DNA from: Maribacter sp. ACAM166
GTDB lineage: Bacteria; Bacteroidota; Bacteroidia; Flavobacteriales; Flavobacteriaceae
DNA length: 64,000 bases
NCBI RefSeq assembly: GCF_005771495.1
Contig: NZ_VAUW01000010.1
Coordinates: forward strand, 1 to 64,000
Reading direction: 5' to 3'
Positions within the stretch are counted from its first letter, which is position 1. Every line of letters starts with the position of its first letter. Positions 54,608 to 64,000 of this stretch are shown one piece after another. The notes under the pieces were generated by a model. The model saw only the letters and a list, made by a program, of their open reading frames with translations. It searched no databases and was not told where the DNA came from. The translations under genes were made by a program, and so were the position numbers.

Positions 54608-57256
54608 TTAATCAATATTTTCTTTGTCCATCCAATATAACAAATAAGGAATGTTGTAGGCGTGTGTCCAACCAAATACACGTAAACCTTGGTTAGTTTG
54701 CCAGTTGGTAAATCGACCCTTACTTTCAGGAAGGTTTGAGATTTTTAAGAGATCATCACTATATGCTTTTGCATCGTCATATTCTTCTGATGGTTTTTTC
54801 AACTCACCTATCTTTAAAACCTCTGCCCTTGATAAGGCTTCATTTAAATATCCTTTTTCACCACTGAATTCATAGCCAATAAGCAAAGGATATATTGTAG
54901 CTAAATAAGACTCCATTTCATGATTTAATGGAGGTACATCCCGAACCCATCTGGCATGGTCCAATAGTGCTTTTCTTACTTTCTCATCGCCTGTTATTTG
55001 TTGATATTTATAGAGCCCTTGAGCTACATATGTTTGACTATATCCATATCTATCTAATAACAGATTTCCTCCCTGTCTTTTTTGAAACTCTAGCATTAAA
55101 CCGACTCTCTCATCCAACTCATTTTTATACTTCTGCTGTTTGGTTGCATCATAAAGCTCCACAAGATTAAGTACGGACAAATACAGTCTTCTCCCTCTTA
55201 AATCATGCTCACCCCATATTCTGTTTAAATACGTATCACCAGTCATTCTTGCAACTTCAAGTGCCCTATGGTCTGCTGAAATATAATATGAAGCAATCCA
55301 ACCCTGGACCCAAACATGTGCACTTAATAGCGCGTACCAATGCTCGTTAGCATGCCTTCTACCTATTCCTAAATAAGGTGTTGATTCTGGTTCGTCTTCA
55401 TAGTTCCAAAAGTCAATTGCATCATTTATCTCCCCGTAATACGTACGCTTTTTAGGCCAATGAATATTATCTACATCCATAGTATGCCGACTCATAGCCT
55501 GTGCCATATTGAAATATTTAGGATCTCCTGTACGCATAAAATTGGTCCATAACATAAAATCTACAGTCGGCTCATTATTAGTCCATTGTACCCACCGGTC
55601 GTTAAAGAAATAACTCTTTCCATCGCCATAATTGAACATACCGTACCAAGGTTCATGCTTTTGATTGTAGCCCCACCATTGATATCTATATTGTAAAGCA
55701 TTCTCAAACTCTAGATGTTTGGTTGACGCAGGCGCCATATTTCCATAAACCTTAGAGTTTGTATACCATTCAGGTTTTGCATGTGCCACAGGACTATTCA
55801 GAACGTAATCCATTTTTTGTCCAACTTCTTCCTTTGTATCATTATCATGAAAATAATAGATAAATTCTGTAGTCTTAGTAATCCCTTGGGCAAAATTCCC
55901 TAGCATTCCACCATCAGGTTCCGTATTATGCCTTGCAAAATTCATAGGGCCGTTTTCCAATGGCCATATACTTCCAGTAAGTAAACCGGAAATCGGATCT
56001 ATTTTAATTCCTTTTGGATATTCTTTTAAAAAATTCTTTATACCTACACCTATACCCCTTTGTCCATCAGCAACATTCACCCATCCTTTTGCCCGTTGAG
56101 ACTTAGCTACGTTTTCCTCACCTTTTGAAATGGTAGCTTCAAATTGAAAACTACCTTTCTTTTCTTCGGTTTTCTCTTTTTTAAATCCATCTCCATAAAG
56201 GCTTCTTAGGCTTGTGCTCTTTACTCTATCAGGCCCTTGTTGTAAAAGTTTCACGACTTTATTGTCATTTAATGAGACATCTTTCGTTATTTTTTTGGCA
56301 TCATCATTTTGCCAATCACCTTCGGTAATGGGTATCGAAACGTTAACGTTTTCATTTAAATGGTACTTTAATTGAATTCCACTTGCAGCTATTTCATCAT
56401 TTGGTTGTGTCCATCCAATATCCTTTTCAGTTTTTTCAGATATAATACTCGTATTCTGAGTGGCAATATTATAATGCTCTCCTTTTTTAATTTTATGTTT
56501 ATCAGGTACGCCCGTATACGTTAAGGTGTGCAGTACCTTAACATAACTTTTTCCAGCATAGGCGTGCAACCACATGGTGAAAGGTGAAAGGTTGTTATCT
56601 TCCCTATTGTATGTATACGTCCCCTCTACCTTAAAAATATCATGCATAGGACCAGAGCCCTTTTCCCTAAAAACTTCATTGATAACCGCTTTGGATGCAT
56701 CAATCCCCGCATCATCCAACAAATCCAAAAAGGAACCTCTATTCTTCTCAGGAGAAGTAGCTATAAGTTCACGCTCTTCAAATTCTCCATTTTTGTTTGA
56801 ATCTAAATAAACTTCATCGAGAAAACCATTACCCATTTTATGAATAGAGAAGGAAAGTGGCCCTGTGTTCACTTCGATTCCACCTTGCGGTCTCATATTG
56901 TTAGTTGATACAATTTTTTCTTTCGAAAGAATCGGTACAATTGAATCACCGTATTCTAACACATACTCCGATCCTTCTTCAGAAAAGAAGAAAACCCACA
57001 CCCATTTTACACTATCATCTAATGGGCCCCAATTAGCTACCTCAGTTGTTTGACATGGAATCTCAATTCCATCAGAAGTTAATAAACGTAAATGGTCTAC
57101 AGAATAAAGCTCACCTTTTGGGAATGGTATGCCCAAGGTAACTGGCGCTCCTAACTTATTATTCTCAATAGTAATATCGACTCGTTTTCCAGCTTCTTTA
57201 GTTGCGCAAGATTTCAATAAAAAACCCACGATTAGAATGGTTATTAGTAGTCTCAT
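54608..57256 (-). CDS. PcRGLX/YetA-like (PL26-type) polysaccharide lyase family lipoprotein
   Basis: 882 residues. The signal ends at a lipobox-like FLLKSC (Cys17). The N-terminal domain has LGAPVTLGIPFPKGELYSV and WGPLDDSVKWVWVFF, the pattern of the PcRGLX/YetA-like N-terminal domain, followed by a beta-sandwich region (about 90-480). A C-terminal alpha/alpha toroid-like part (about 500-880) has YRYQWWGYNQKHEPWYGMFN and RRHANEHWYALLSAHVWVQG. PL26 members are exo-acting rhamnogalacturonan lyases; here the polysaccharide may differ, so the substrate is not claimed. It sits in a SusCD locus, just after a truncated permease relic. Confidence 0.65.
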   Translation of the reverse strand: MRLLITILIVGFLLKSCATKEAGKRVDITIENNKLGAPVTLGIPFPKGELYSVDHLRLLTSDGIEIPCQTTEVANWGPLDDSVKWVWVFFFSEEGSEYVLEYGDSIVPILSKEKIVSTNNMRPQGGIEVNTGPLSFSIHKMGNGFLDEVYLDSNKNGEFEERELIATSPEKNRGSFLDLLDDAGIDASKAVINEVFREKGSGPMHDIFKVEGTYTYNREDNNLSPFTMWLHAYAGKSYVKVLHTLTYTGVPDKHKIKKGEHYNIATQNTSIISEKTEKDIGWTQPNDEIAASGIQLKYHLNENVNVSIPITEGDWQNDDAKKITKDVSLNDNKVVKLLQQGPDRVKSTSLRSLYGDGFKKEKTEEKKGSFQFEATISKGEENVAKSQRAKGWVNVADGQRGIGVGIKNFLKEYPKGIKIDPISGLLTGSIWPLENGPMNFARHNTEPDGGMLGNFAQGITKTTEFIYYFHDNDTKEEVGQKMDYVLNSPVAHAKPEWYTNSKVYGNMAPASTKHLEFENALQYRYQWWGYNQKHEPWYGMFNYGDGKSYFFNDRWVQWTNNEPTVDFMLWTNFMRTGDPKYFNMAQAMSRHTMDVDNIHWPKKRTYYGEINDAIDFWNYEDEPESTPYLGIGRRHANEHWYALLSAHVWVQGWIASYYISADHRALEVARMTGDTYLNRIWGEHDLRGRRLYLSVLNLVELYDATKQQKYKNELDERVGLMLEFQKRQGGNLLLDRYGYSQTYVAQGLYKYQQITGDEKVRKALLDHARWVRDVPPLNHEMESYLATIYPLLIGYEFSGEKGYLNEALSRAEVLKIGELKKPSEEYDDAKAYSDDLLKISNLPESKGRFTNWQTNQGLRVFGWTHAYNIPYLLYWMDKENID

Positions 57257-57500
57257 TTATATAATATTTTTTCACTATACTTTTCAGATAGGAACCCTGC
57301 CGGTATTGACATAATACCGTATGCTAGAATGAAAGTGAACGGTAAAACCCAGTGGAAGTAAGGCTTAAATTAAAACTATCCTTAACATCTACAATAATCG
57401 AATTAAGTATGTTCGTACTGAACGATATTACAAAAAATACGAGCATTACCAATCCAATAATATGGTCATACCCTTTTGCAGTAGGCTTACTATTTTCCAT
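57253..57500 (-). pseudogene. Truncated FucP-type sugar MFS permease (N-terminal relic)
   Basis: ATG 57500 reads MENSKPTAKGYDHIIGLVML then FFVISFSTNILNSIIVDVKD, a first transmembrane helix in the style of FucP/GluP sugar:proton symporters. The frame hits TAG at 57324-57326. One base shifted, LPFTFILAYGIMSIPAGFLS continues the second helix and conserved loop to a TGA at 57253-57255 that overlaps the ATG of the lyase-like gene. Normal members have about 400 or more residues, so over 80 percent is missing. A deletion seems to have brought the lyase gene directly behind the relic. Confidence 0.65.
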
Positions 57501-57560
57501 TATTAGTTTGGTTGGTTATTTTAATTATAAATGATACTGAGAAAGTTAGCGACCTACTAG

Positions 57561-58448
57561 TTACTTACTACCCAACATCGGAAACATCTGCTTAATTTCT
57601 TGGTCTGTTGGCTGTTTCCCATATTCGCAAATTTCAAAAAACTCAACTTGTTTCACGTTAGAGACATCAACAGTAGGATACCATTTCTTTACAGCTTCCA
57701 AAGTACTTGCATCAGGTTTTCTATTCATCCATTTTGCCTTTAGCCAAGCCAAACGCTCTGTTTCACCCGATGGGATTGTAGATGGATCAGTTCCATTGGT
57801 CCAAGGACCCCATTCAAACATTTGCGACTCATGCGCTGCCAACCCCTTTACTTTCGTATCAATAACATCATCAATTATTACTGCAATATCCTTTTGAAAA
57901 GGATAGGGTTTTTTAAAATTATCATTCATGTAAAGAAATACTGGATTCTTTTTAAGCGGCGGGGTATCTGGAGCAACATTGGGCACAATGTTCATGTACG
58001 CAGCATCTTGCACAACCGATCCCGCATTCCTATGATCTGGATGATAATCATTTGGTCTAAGTCCTAGTACAATATCCGCATTCCAATTTCGAATTCTTCT
58101 AATGACATCAAGCCTTAAAGTCAATGTGGGAAATAGTTCACCATCATGATTATCTAGTACTTCATATTCGGCAATGCCCAAAGCTTTGGCTGCGTCTTTT
58201 GCCTCTAGCCTACGCCTTTTCGCTAAGGGCCCTCCTCCCATACTTTGATGACCTGCATCACCATTGGTAAGCGCCAAGAATTTCACATTATGTCCCATTT
58301 TAGCAAATAATGCCGCTGTCCCTCCAAACTTTGAATCACAGTCATCTGGATGTGCGCCAATTGCCAATATGTTCAATACCTTTTTCTCTTGTGCCTTACT
58401 TGTTGTGAATGCTAAGCAAAGGAAAATAAATAGTGCTAAGTTTTTCAT
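57561..58448 (-). CDS. PIG-L family deacetylase
   Basis: 295 residues. A signal peptide (1-19, AFTTSKAQ) indicates export. The catalytic zinc motif AHPDD (32-36) and the second His cluster DYHPDHRNAG (about 132-142) are complete. The family removes N-acetyl groups from amino sugars or related amides using a divalent metal. Here it lies between SusD and the lyase-like gene on the same strand, so it may deacetylate an acetylated polysaccharide or oligosaccharide taken up by SusCD. Its own start is 197 bp from the SusD stop, so it may have a separate promoter. Confidence 0.88.
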   Translation of the reverse strand: MKNLALFIFLCLAFTTSKAQEKKVLNILAIGAHPDDCDSKFGGTAALFAKMGHNVKFLALTNGDAGHQSMGGGPLAKRRRLEAKDAAKALGIAEYEVLDNHDGELFPTLTLRLDVIRRIRNWNADIVLGLRPNDYHPDHRNAGSVVQDAAYMNIVPNVAPDTPPLKKNPVFLYMNDNFKKPYPFQKDIAVIIDDVIDTKVKGLAAHESQMFEWGPWTNGTDPSTIPSGETERLAWLKAKWMNRKPDASTLEAVKKWYPTVDVSNVKQVEFFEICEYGKQPTDQEIKQMFPMLGSK

Positions 58449-58645
58449 TGTATAATTTATATTTAATTAGGTAAAAAATTTATAATCGTTTTTCGCATCA
58501 CTTCATTTAAAGCAACTTTTAACTACGGTATTTTAAAATACTTTTGGTTGAGAAGAACCCATAGTGCCATAAGTAGTAAATTCATAGTATGGGTTCAATC
58601 AAACTAACTCAAACAATTAAACTCTTTCAATACCATTCATGACAA

Positions 58646-60040
58646 TTAATTTTGAACAAAATTTGAATTGATGTCCATTTCACGTTGAGGTATAAAATAT
58701 AGATCTCTTATATCACCAGGATTAATAACATCTGACTCAGCTTCAATTAATTTATCATTTACAACCCCAAACCTTTTAAGGTCTGCCCAACGATGATTTT
58801 CAAACGCAAGTTCTACTTGTCTTTCTTTAAGTAATTTGTCTTGAAAAGAACCTGGTGTAGCAGCGTCAATATCATCCAAACCAGCTCTAGTCCTAACATC
58901 GTTTATCAATTCATAACTCTCAGGTGATTCCCCTAAGGCTTCGGCAAGCATTAACAGAACATCTGCATATCTAAAAACCACAAAATTATTGTCGGAGTCA
59001 TTTTCTGTCGGCGGGTTACTTTCGTATTTCCTTACATAATTCTGTTCTATGACCTCTTCATCAACGTTAATCCAAGAAGTACCCATAGAAGGCTCAAAAC
59101 GAAGGTCCCCTTCCTCAAAAGCGCTTACCAGTGTCTCCGTTGGTCTATTTCTTCCAAATCCCTGCCCAGTCTGTAAATCACCGCTAGGGGAAAATTCATT
59201 CGTTAATGTAGTTCCCTGACCTATACCACCACTACTAAACTGTACTTCAAATATCGACTCTACATTATTCTCATTACCTATACCCCATAAATTGGCATAA
59301 TTTGGCACCAAATCATAGTTGTAATTATTGATAATTCGTCGTAAAGTAGTTTCAGCATCACCAGTATTACCGAGTGTTAACTGAACTTTTGCTAGTAGCG
59401 TGGCAGCCGCACCTTTGGTTGCCCTACCTAAATCACTTGATGGATAAGAAATAGGCAGACTACCTTCAGCAGTAGCTAAATCTGATACCAATTGTGCATA
59501 CACAGTGGTCGCATCTACTTGGGTAAGACCATCACCAGGAACAAATGGAGTTAATTGCAATGGAATATTGCCAAAGGCAACAGCTAAATGATAATACATT
59601 AAAGATCTTAGAAAAATTGCCTCGCCTATTATTCTATTCTTGAGACCTTCCTCGATATCAACTACCTTTTCTATCCTTTTGAGAATAACATTACAGTTCG
59701 CAATTATCCGGTACGATCCGCTCCAAGCAGCATCTATCTGTTCATTTAAAGGATCTTCGGTAAATTGGTTGATTTCAGTATATTGTCTAGCCAAGCCTGT
59801 TGCATCAGGGCCTTGATCGGTGTTGTCAGAACGCATTTCAAACAATGCCCAATAGGCTCTATTATAGACGCCTGTATCTTGCAACCCTGCATAACTTGCA
59901 TTTATGGAAGCTACAAAATCATCTGCAGTATTAAAGAAATCAGCCTCATTCCTGTTGGAAATTGGCGCTAAGTCCGTAAAATCCTCGCTGCATGCTGATG
60001 TGACGCATATTGTTAAGAATACTATGATTATTTTTTTCAT
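58646..60040 (-). CDS. SusD/RagB family nutrient-binding lipoprotein
   Basis: 464 residues. Lipobox ICVTSAC (Cys17), then the SusD N-terminal segment (DFTDLAPISNRNEADFFNT), a TPR-like helical region (AIFLRSLMYYHLAVAFGNIP is the typical conserved helix) and the C-terminal RagB/SusD signature (LLKERQVELAFENHRWADLK, RDLYFIPQREMDIN). It forms the lid of the SusC barrel at the cell surface and captures oligosaccharides. It starts 16 bp after the SusC stop, so the pair is co-transcribed. Confidence 0.95.
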   Translation of the reverse strand: MKKIIIVFLTICVTSACSEDFTDLAPISNRNEADFFNTADDFVASINASYAGLQDTGVYNRAYWALFEMRSDNTDQGPDATGLARQYTEINQFTEDPLNEQIDAAWSGSYRIIANCNVILKRIEKVVDIEEGLKNRIIGEAIFLRSLMYYHLAVAFGNIPLQLTPFVPGDGLTQVDATTVYAQLVSDLATAEGSLPISYPSSDLGRATKGAAATLLAKVQLTLGNTGDAETTLRRIINNYNYDLVPNYANLWGIGNENNVESIFEVQFSSGGIGQGTTLTNEFSPSGDLQTGQGFGRNRPTETLVSAFEEGDLRFEPSMGTSWINVDEEVIEQNYVRKYESNPPTENDSDNNFVVFRYADVLLMLAEALGESPESYELINDVRTRAGLDDIDAATPGSFQDKLLKERQVELAFENHRWADLKRFGVVNDKLIEAESDVINPGDIRDLYFIPQREMDINSNFVQN

Positions 60041-60056
60041 CTTTTACAGTTTTAAA

Positions 60057-63000
60057 TTAAAAAGTTAGATTAACACCCATGGTAAAAGATCTTGTTAGTG
60101 GATAGGCACCATAATCTTCTCCAGGAGTCAAGCTATTATTGGATATGTTACTAACCTCTGGATTATATCCTAAATAATCCGTAATTGTAAAAAGGTTAGT
60201 CCCTGTAATATAAAATCTCAGTCTATCGATACCACTTTCACCTAATAATTTCTCGGTAGGTACTGAGTAGCCTAGCGTAACATTTCTTAGACGAAGAAAA
60301 GAGCCGTCTTCTACTTGAAAAGAAGAAGGTCTGTTGTTATTTCCATGGTTACCAGTCTCCCTATCAGCTCTTGGTATTTTTCCATTTCCTGGATCAGAGG
60401 CTGAACGCCATCTATTATTAAATACGGCATAAGAATTAAAATTTGCCTCCCCATTTTTCATGTGACGTGAGGTTAGATTTAAAATCTCGTTTCCTTCAAC
60501 TCCTTGAATTAAAAAGCTGAAATCAACATTTTTATACCTGAATTGGTTATTAATCCCCCATGTAAAATCAGGAAAATAACTTCCGGTAACGGTTCTATCA
60601 TCAGGCGTTATTTCACCATCTCCATTAATATCCTTGAATCTAAAATCGCCCGGAGCAGCATTAGGAGCCTGAGTATCTGTAGGTGCGTTATCAATATCAG
60701 CTTGCGTTTGATAAACACCATCCATTACATAACCATAATAACTACCTATTTGATCGCCTACCCTAGTCACATGCCTAACACCAGCACTACCAGCTGAAAA
60801 TATAGGTTCGTTACTTTCATTAAGAGACAGTACTTCATTCTTATTTGTAGAGAAATTTAAGTCCGTGTCCCATGAAAACTCTCCAACAAAATTCTTAGTA
60901 CTTAGTGCTAATTCAAATCCACTGTTCTCTACTTCTCCTAAATTTTGTAGCGTTGTCTGAAATCCTGAAACCGAAGAAATACTAACATTTAATAATAAGT
61001 CTGAAGTCTTCGTAGTATAATAATCGGCCAATAAAAAGACCCTATTATTGTACAGACCTAGCTCCAAACCTATATTAGTTTGTTGCGACTTTTCCCACGT
61101 TAGTTCGGGGTTGGGAATGGTACTTTGTATCAGTCCGTTCACCTCGTTTCCAGCAAGGTTGTAATTATCTGGGGAAAGAAGCCCGATTGCTCCATAATTT
61201 GGAATTTCAAAGTTTCCTGTTTCACCCCAACTAAATCTAAATTTTAATTCTGAAATAGCATCTACGGATTGTAAAAATGACTCTTCATTTAAACGCCATC
61301 CTGCAGAAAAAGAAGGAAAATAACCGGTTTGATTATCAGAACCAAATCTAGAGGAACGGTCAGAACGTATCGTACCGGTAAATAGATATTTATCTTTGAA
61401 CGCATAGTTTACTCTAAATAAAGACGAGGCTAAAGTCCATTGTTCCTGTATTGAATTACCTGCAAATACTTGACCTCCACTTATAGTCGTTACCAAATCA
61501 TCTGGGAAATTGTCTGCCAAAACTTGCTTTATAGTAATATTATCTTTCTGAGCAGTATACCCGAGAACAGCATTTATAAAATGATCATCGAATTCTTTTT
61601 CCCAATTCAACGTATTCTCCCACACCCAGTTAACCTCAGTAGAAGAAGTTGCTTGCGCATATGACTCACCCTCAGTGGCATTTCTGTACAATAATGTATT
61701 CGCTCTGTAAAAGTCTTGATTATATAAATTTATATATGTACCACCAAAAGTCTTAAAGGTTAACTCGGGTAAAATTTCATAGGACAACCCTAAGGATGCT
61801 CGAGTCTGAAACTGAAAAATTTTATCGTCAATGCCTTCAATAATGGCTAAAGGATTACTCGCGGTGGTTGTTGCTCCGCCTATGTAGGATTGGTTGTTCA
61901 GTTGATTTATCGTACCATCTGAATTGTATGGAGCTACCGTAGGAGAATGTACCAGTGCTGAATAAATAATACCAGGTGGTCTAGCAAAATAGGGTGCAGA
62001 TGCAGGTACCCTTTGGTTTTCCGTGATTGTTGGGGCTACCCTAAGGTCTAAGTTCAATTTATCAGTAAGCTGAGAATTTAAGTTTAACAAGATATTGTAA
62101 CGCTCAAATTTGGCTTTTTCGACAACACCAGTTTGCTTATAATATCCTACCGATGTAAAGAAACTTGTGTTGTTCTTTATTGGTGAGGCATATGAAAAAT
62201 TATAATTGTTAACAATACCGGTCTTAAAAATAGCATCTTGCCAGTCTGTATCAGTACCGTCCCAATTGATAAAGGATTCTGGCATTTCATAATTGGCATT
62301 CCCCCTATCGCCAGGTCCAATAGGATCATTAATTGATGCACCTTCTACTGAAGACAGGTAATTATTATTTCTTGCGTCTCTCGTAAAATCTATTAGTTCT
62401 GGGGCATTCATTAAATCAATTTTGTTGGCAACATTTTGCATACTGACAAATGAGTCAAATGAAAATCGTCCCTCATCCGTAGAAGATGCCTTTTTTGTAG
62501 TGATTAACAGCACTCCATTTCCTCCTCTAGACCCATAAATTGCTGCCGCCGAAGCATCTTTCAATACTTGTATTGACTCAATATCATTTGGATTTAAGGT
62601 TGCAAGTGGGTTTACTGGCGGTGGCTGAAAAGCTGCTCTTCTCCGGGCCACCCCTCCATTAACACCTACCGAGGTAAGGTTTCTAGATATTGGAATTCCG
62701 TCTATCACAAATAATGGGTCATTGCCTGCAGATATCGAACCTGAACCTCTGACTCGAATGTTTGGGCTTGCGCCTGGCTCACCAGAAGTTTCTTGAACTT
62801 GAACACCAGCTACTCGACCAATAATAGCGCTCTCTGGACTTAAAGACGGTACCTCAACAATCGTTTCTTGAGAAATCGAGATAACAGATCCCGTTACTCT
62901 TTTTTTAGCTAAAGTTCCATAACCAACCACTACAACTTCTTCTAAAGCTGCTGCATCTTCAACAAGACTTATCGTAATAGAAGTTTGACCTGAAACATCT

Positions 63001-63584
63001 ACTTCCTTGGATTTGTATCCCAAATAAGAAACTTTAATTCTGGAAACACCTGTTGGCAATGCTATTTCGAAATTTCCATCAAAGTCAGTTGTTGTTCCAA
63101 CAGTTGTACCTTTGGCTATAACCGTTGCTCCCGGCAAGGGTATTCCGCTCTCGTCTAAAACGGTTCCTACAAGACTTATCTGTAAATCAGGCAGTTCTAC
63201 CTTTTTAACAGGAACGAAGTTACCCAGATTAGCCTTTTCCTTTTTCTTTATCACAATTTGGCTAGAAAGTATTTCATACCCCAAATCTGTACCATTGAAC
63301 ACCTCTTTCAAAACATCTTCAATACAAAGATTATTTTTTCTAATTGTCACTGTACGATTTAAATCTACTTCAGATGCCTCGTAAAAAAATTTATGCCCTG
63401 TTGTATTTGTTATTGTTTCAAATATGTACCCTAGATTCTTATTTTCAGTACTAATGGTTACAATGTTTTCCTGTGTGCAGTTACTTGCATTAGCGTAGCT
63501 AAAAAATAGCGACATACATAAAAAGAACATTAAGCTCTTAGGAAACTTTAGAGCTTTAGCACATATAGTTTTCTGTTTTTTCAT
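60057..63584 (-). CDS. SusC/RagA family TonB-linked outer-membrane protein with STN domain
   Basis: 1175 residues. In order: signal peptide (about 1-33), an STN domain (about 38-110), a CarboxypepD_reg-like domain (about 137-210, with GTTVGTTTDFDGNF), the SusC linker EEVVVVGYGTLAKKRVTGSV, a plug ending VLKDASAAAIYGSRGGNGVL and the barrel, ending in aromatic GVNLTF. With SusD it imports oligosaccharides across the outer membrane using TonB energy. The STN domain and adjacent fecR gene indicate FecR/ECF regulation sensing the transported glycan. Confidence 0.95.
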   Translation of the reverse strand: MKKQKTICAKALKFPKSLMFFLCMSLFFSYANASNCTQENIVTISTENKNLGYIFETITNTTGHKFFYEASEVDLNRTVTIRKNNLCIEDVLKEVFNGTDLGYEILSSQIVIKKKEKANLGNFVPVKKVELPDLQISLVGTVLDESGIPLPGATVIAKGTTVGTTTDFDGNFEIALPTGVSRIKVSYLGYKSKEVDVSGQTSITISLVEDAAALEEVVVVGYGTLAKKRVTGSVISISQETIVEVPSLSPESAIIGRVAGVQVQETSGEPGASPNIRVRGSGSISAGNDPLFVIDGIPISRNLTSVGVNGGVARRRAAFQPPPVNPLATLNPNDIESIQVLKDASAAAIYGSRGGNGVLLITTKKASSTDEGRFSFDSFVSMQNVANKIDLMNAPELIDFTRDARNNNYLSSVEGASINDPIGPGDRGNANYEMPESFINWDGTDTDWQDAIFKTGIVNNYNFSYASPIKNNTSFFTSVGYYKQTGVVEKAKFERYNILLNLNSQLTDKLNLDLRVAPTITENQRVPASAPYFARPPGIIYSALVHSPTVAPYNSDGTINQLNNQSYIGGATTTASNPLAIIEGIDDKIFQFQTRASLGLSYEILPELTFKTFGGTYINLYNQDFYRANTLLYRNATEGESYAQATSSTEVNWVWENTLNWEKEFDDHFINAVLGYTAQKDNITIKQVLADNFPDDLVTTISGGQVFAGNSIQEQWTLASSLFRVNYAFKDKYLFTGTIRSDRSSRFGSDNQTGYFPSFSAGWRLNEESFLQSVDAISELKFRFSWGETGNFEIPNYGAIGLLSPDNYNLAGNEVNGLIQSTIPNPELTWEKSQQTNIGLELGLYNNRVFLLADYYTTKTSDLLLNVSISSVSGFQTTLQNLGEVENSGFELALSTKNFVGEFSWDTDLNFSTNKNEVLSLNESNEPIFSAGSAGVRHVTRVGDQIGSYYGYVMDGVYQTQADIDNAPTDTQAPNAAPGDFRFKDINGDGEITPDDRTVTGSYFPDFTWGINNQFRYKNVDFSFLIQGVEGNEILNLTSRHMKNGEANFNSYAVFNNRWRSASDPGNGKIPRADRETGNHGNNNRPSSFQVEDGSFLRLRNVTLGYSVPTEKLLGESGIDRLRFYITGTNLFTITDYLGYNPEVSNISNNSLTPGEDYGAYPLTRSFTMGVNLTF

Positions 63585-63637
63585 AATTAATTTAGTCTAG
63601 TTAGTATTTGTTTCTTTTTGTCAGGAATTGATTCAAA

Positions 63638-64000
63638 TCATAGGCTTACTTGTTTTTTAATAATAATTATTCTACCTTTTTTCGTGTAACTAAAATGTGT
63701 GTGAGTTTGTATTGTTTTTAAAATAAAATCAATACCCTCCTTATCAAACATACCAGTGAACTTTCGTTCTCCGAGCATTTCATTTTCATTGATAATTTGA
63801 ACATTGAATTGACGTTCTAATTTTTTTATTATTTCAGACATTTGTTCATTCTGAAAAGCTATTACGCCATTGACCCATGATATGTAGGGGGTTACATTAA
63901 CATCTTCTATGATAAATGACTTGTCTAAAATTTTAGAATTCGTGACTTTTTGAGATGGTTTCAGCATTGCTAAGTTTTCCCTCCTAAAACTTTTCTCATT
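63638..64000 (-). CDS. FecR-family anti-sigma factor, C-terminal part (cut by window end)
   Basis: The frame is open to base 64000 (121 codons including the stop), so the gene continues outside. Visible parts are the end of the FecR domain (MLKPSQKVTN, then PYISWVNGVIAFQNEQMSEI) and the DUF4974 C-terminal domain (FTGMFDKEGIDFILKTIQ, IIIIKKQ). It precedes the STN-containing SusC gene by 53 bp on the same strand, as in Bacteroidota ECF/FecR-controlled glycan loci. The sigma gene should lie just beyond the window. Confidence 0.9.
   Translation of the reverse strand, partial: NEKSFRRENLAMLKPSQKVTNSKILDKSFIIEDVNVTPYISWVNGVIAFQNEQMSEIIKKLERQFNVQIINENEMLGERKFTGMFDKEGIDFILKTIQTHTHFSYTKKGRIIIIKKQVSL

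Noticed and set aside
57352-57534. 60-codon plus-strand frame with a hydrophobic end
   Set aside because: The hydrophobicity is explained by the permease relic on the opposite strand, which has recognisable family sequence.

Overview
The window looks like chromosome of a marine, gliding-type Flavobacteriaceae bacterium (Bacteroidota). It is AT-rich. It carries type IX secretion (T9SS) cargo with type-B 'gliding motility' C-terminal domains, two PorP/SprF-family partners, SprB repeats, a SusC/SusD pair, FecR/ECF/TonB signalling units and DUF285 repeat lipoproteins. No rRNA, intact tRNA, CRISPR array or complete insertion sequence was seen. The genus cannot be fixed from the sequence alone.

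Layout. 1-132: tail of an IS3-type transposase. 568-5560: a Fec-like unit (STN-containing TonB receptor, FecR anti-sigma, divergent ECF sigma). 5761-9426: a tandemly duplicated pair of DUF285-repeat lipoproteins. 9728-12274: a UvrA2-like double ABC ATPase, followed by a decayed parD antitoxin. 13191-15715: a NarX/NarL-type kinase and regulator. 16438-23045: a four-gene phosphorelay operon in which two of the four receiver domains have Asn in place of the phosphoacceptor Asp. 23129-27758: four secreted proteins with tail-fibre-like sequence, the last with a T9SS type-B domain. 28124-32038: an ECF sigma factor, two related small helical proteins, an MscS channel, a GIN-domain (DUF2807) protein, LapA and an unknown protein. 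Three promoters here share TGTGAC-N16-GTA with identical spacing. 32546-34225: a membrane hybrid kinase. 34226-36192: mostly decayed DNA with a broken RelE/ParE-type toxin-antitoxin locus. 36193-40342 and 41783-50856: two T9SS cargo/PorP pairs, the second a 2689-residue SprB-like adhesin. 51075-51438: a probable merR relic. 51522-64000: a polysaccharide-utilisation locus (FecR, SusC, SusD, PIG-L deacetylase, relic of a FucP-type permease, PL26-like lyase, PVC-type cytochrome protein).

How the parts fit together. Most genes concern the cell surface: sensing it (TonB/FecR/ECF and histidine kinases), decorating it (T9SS adhesins, DUF285 lipoproteins) or feeding through it (SusCD locus). The 28-32 kb block reads as a small envelope or osmotic stress regulon, because one promoter motif recurs ahead of the MscS unit, the GIN gene and the LapA unit. 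The non-coding stretches hold relics of toxin-antitoxin genes, a transporter, a regulator and a tRNA 3' end, which suggests repeated insertion and decay between the surface loci.
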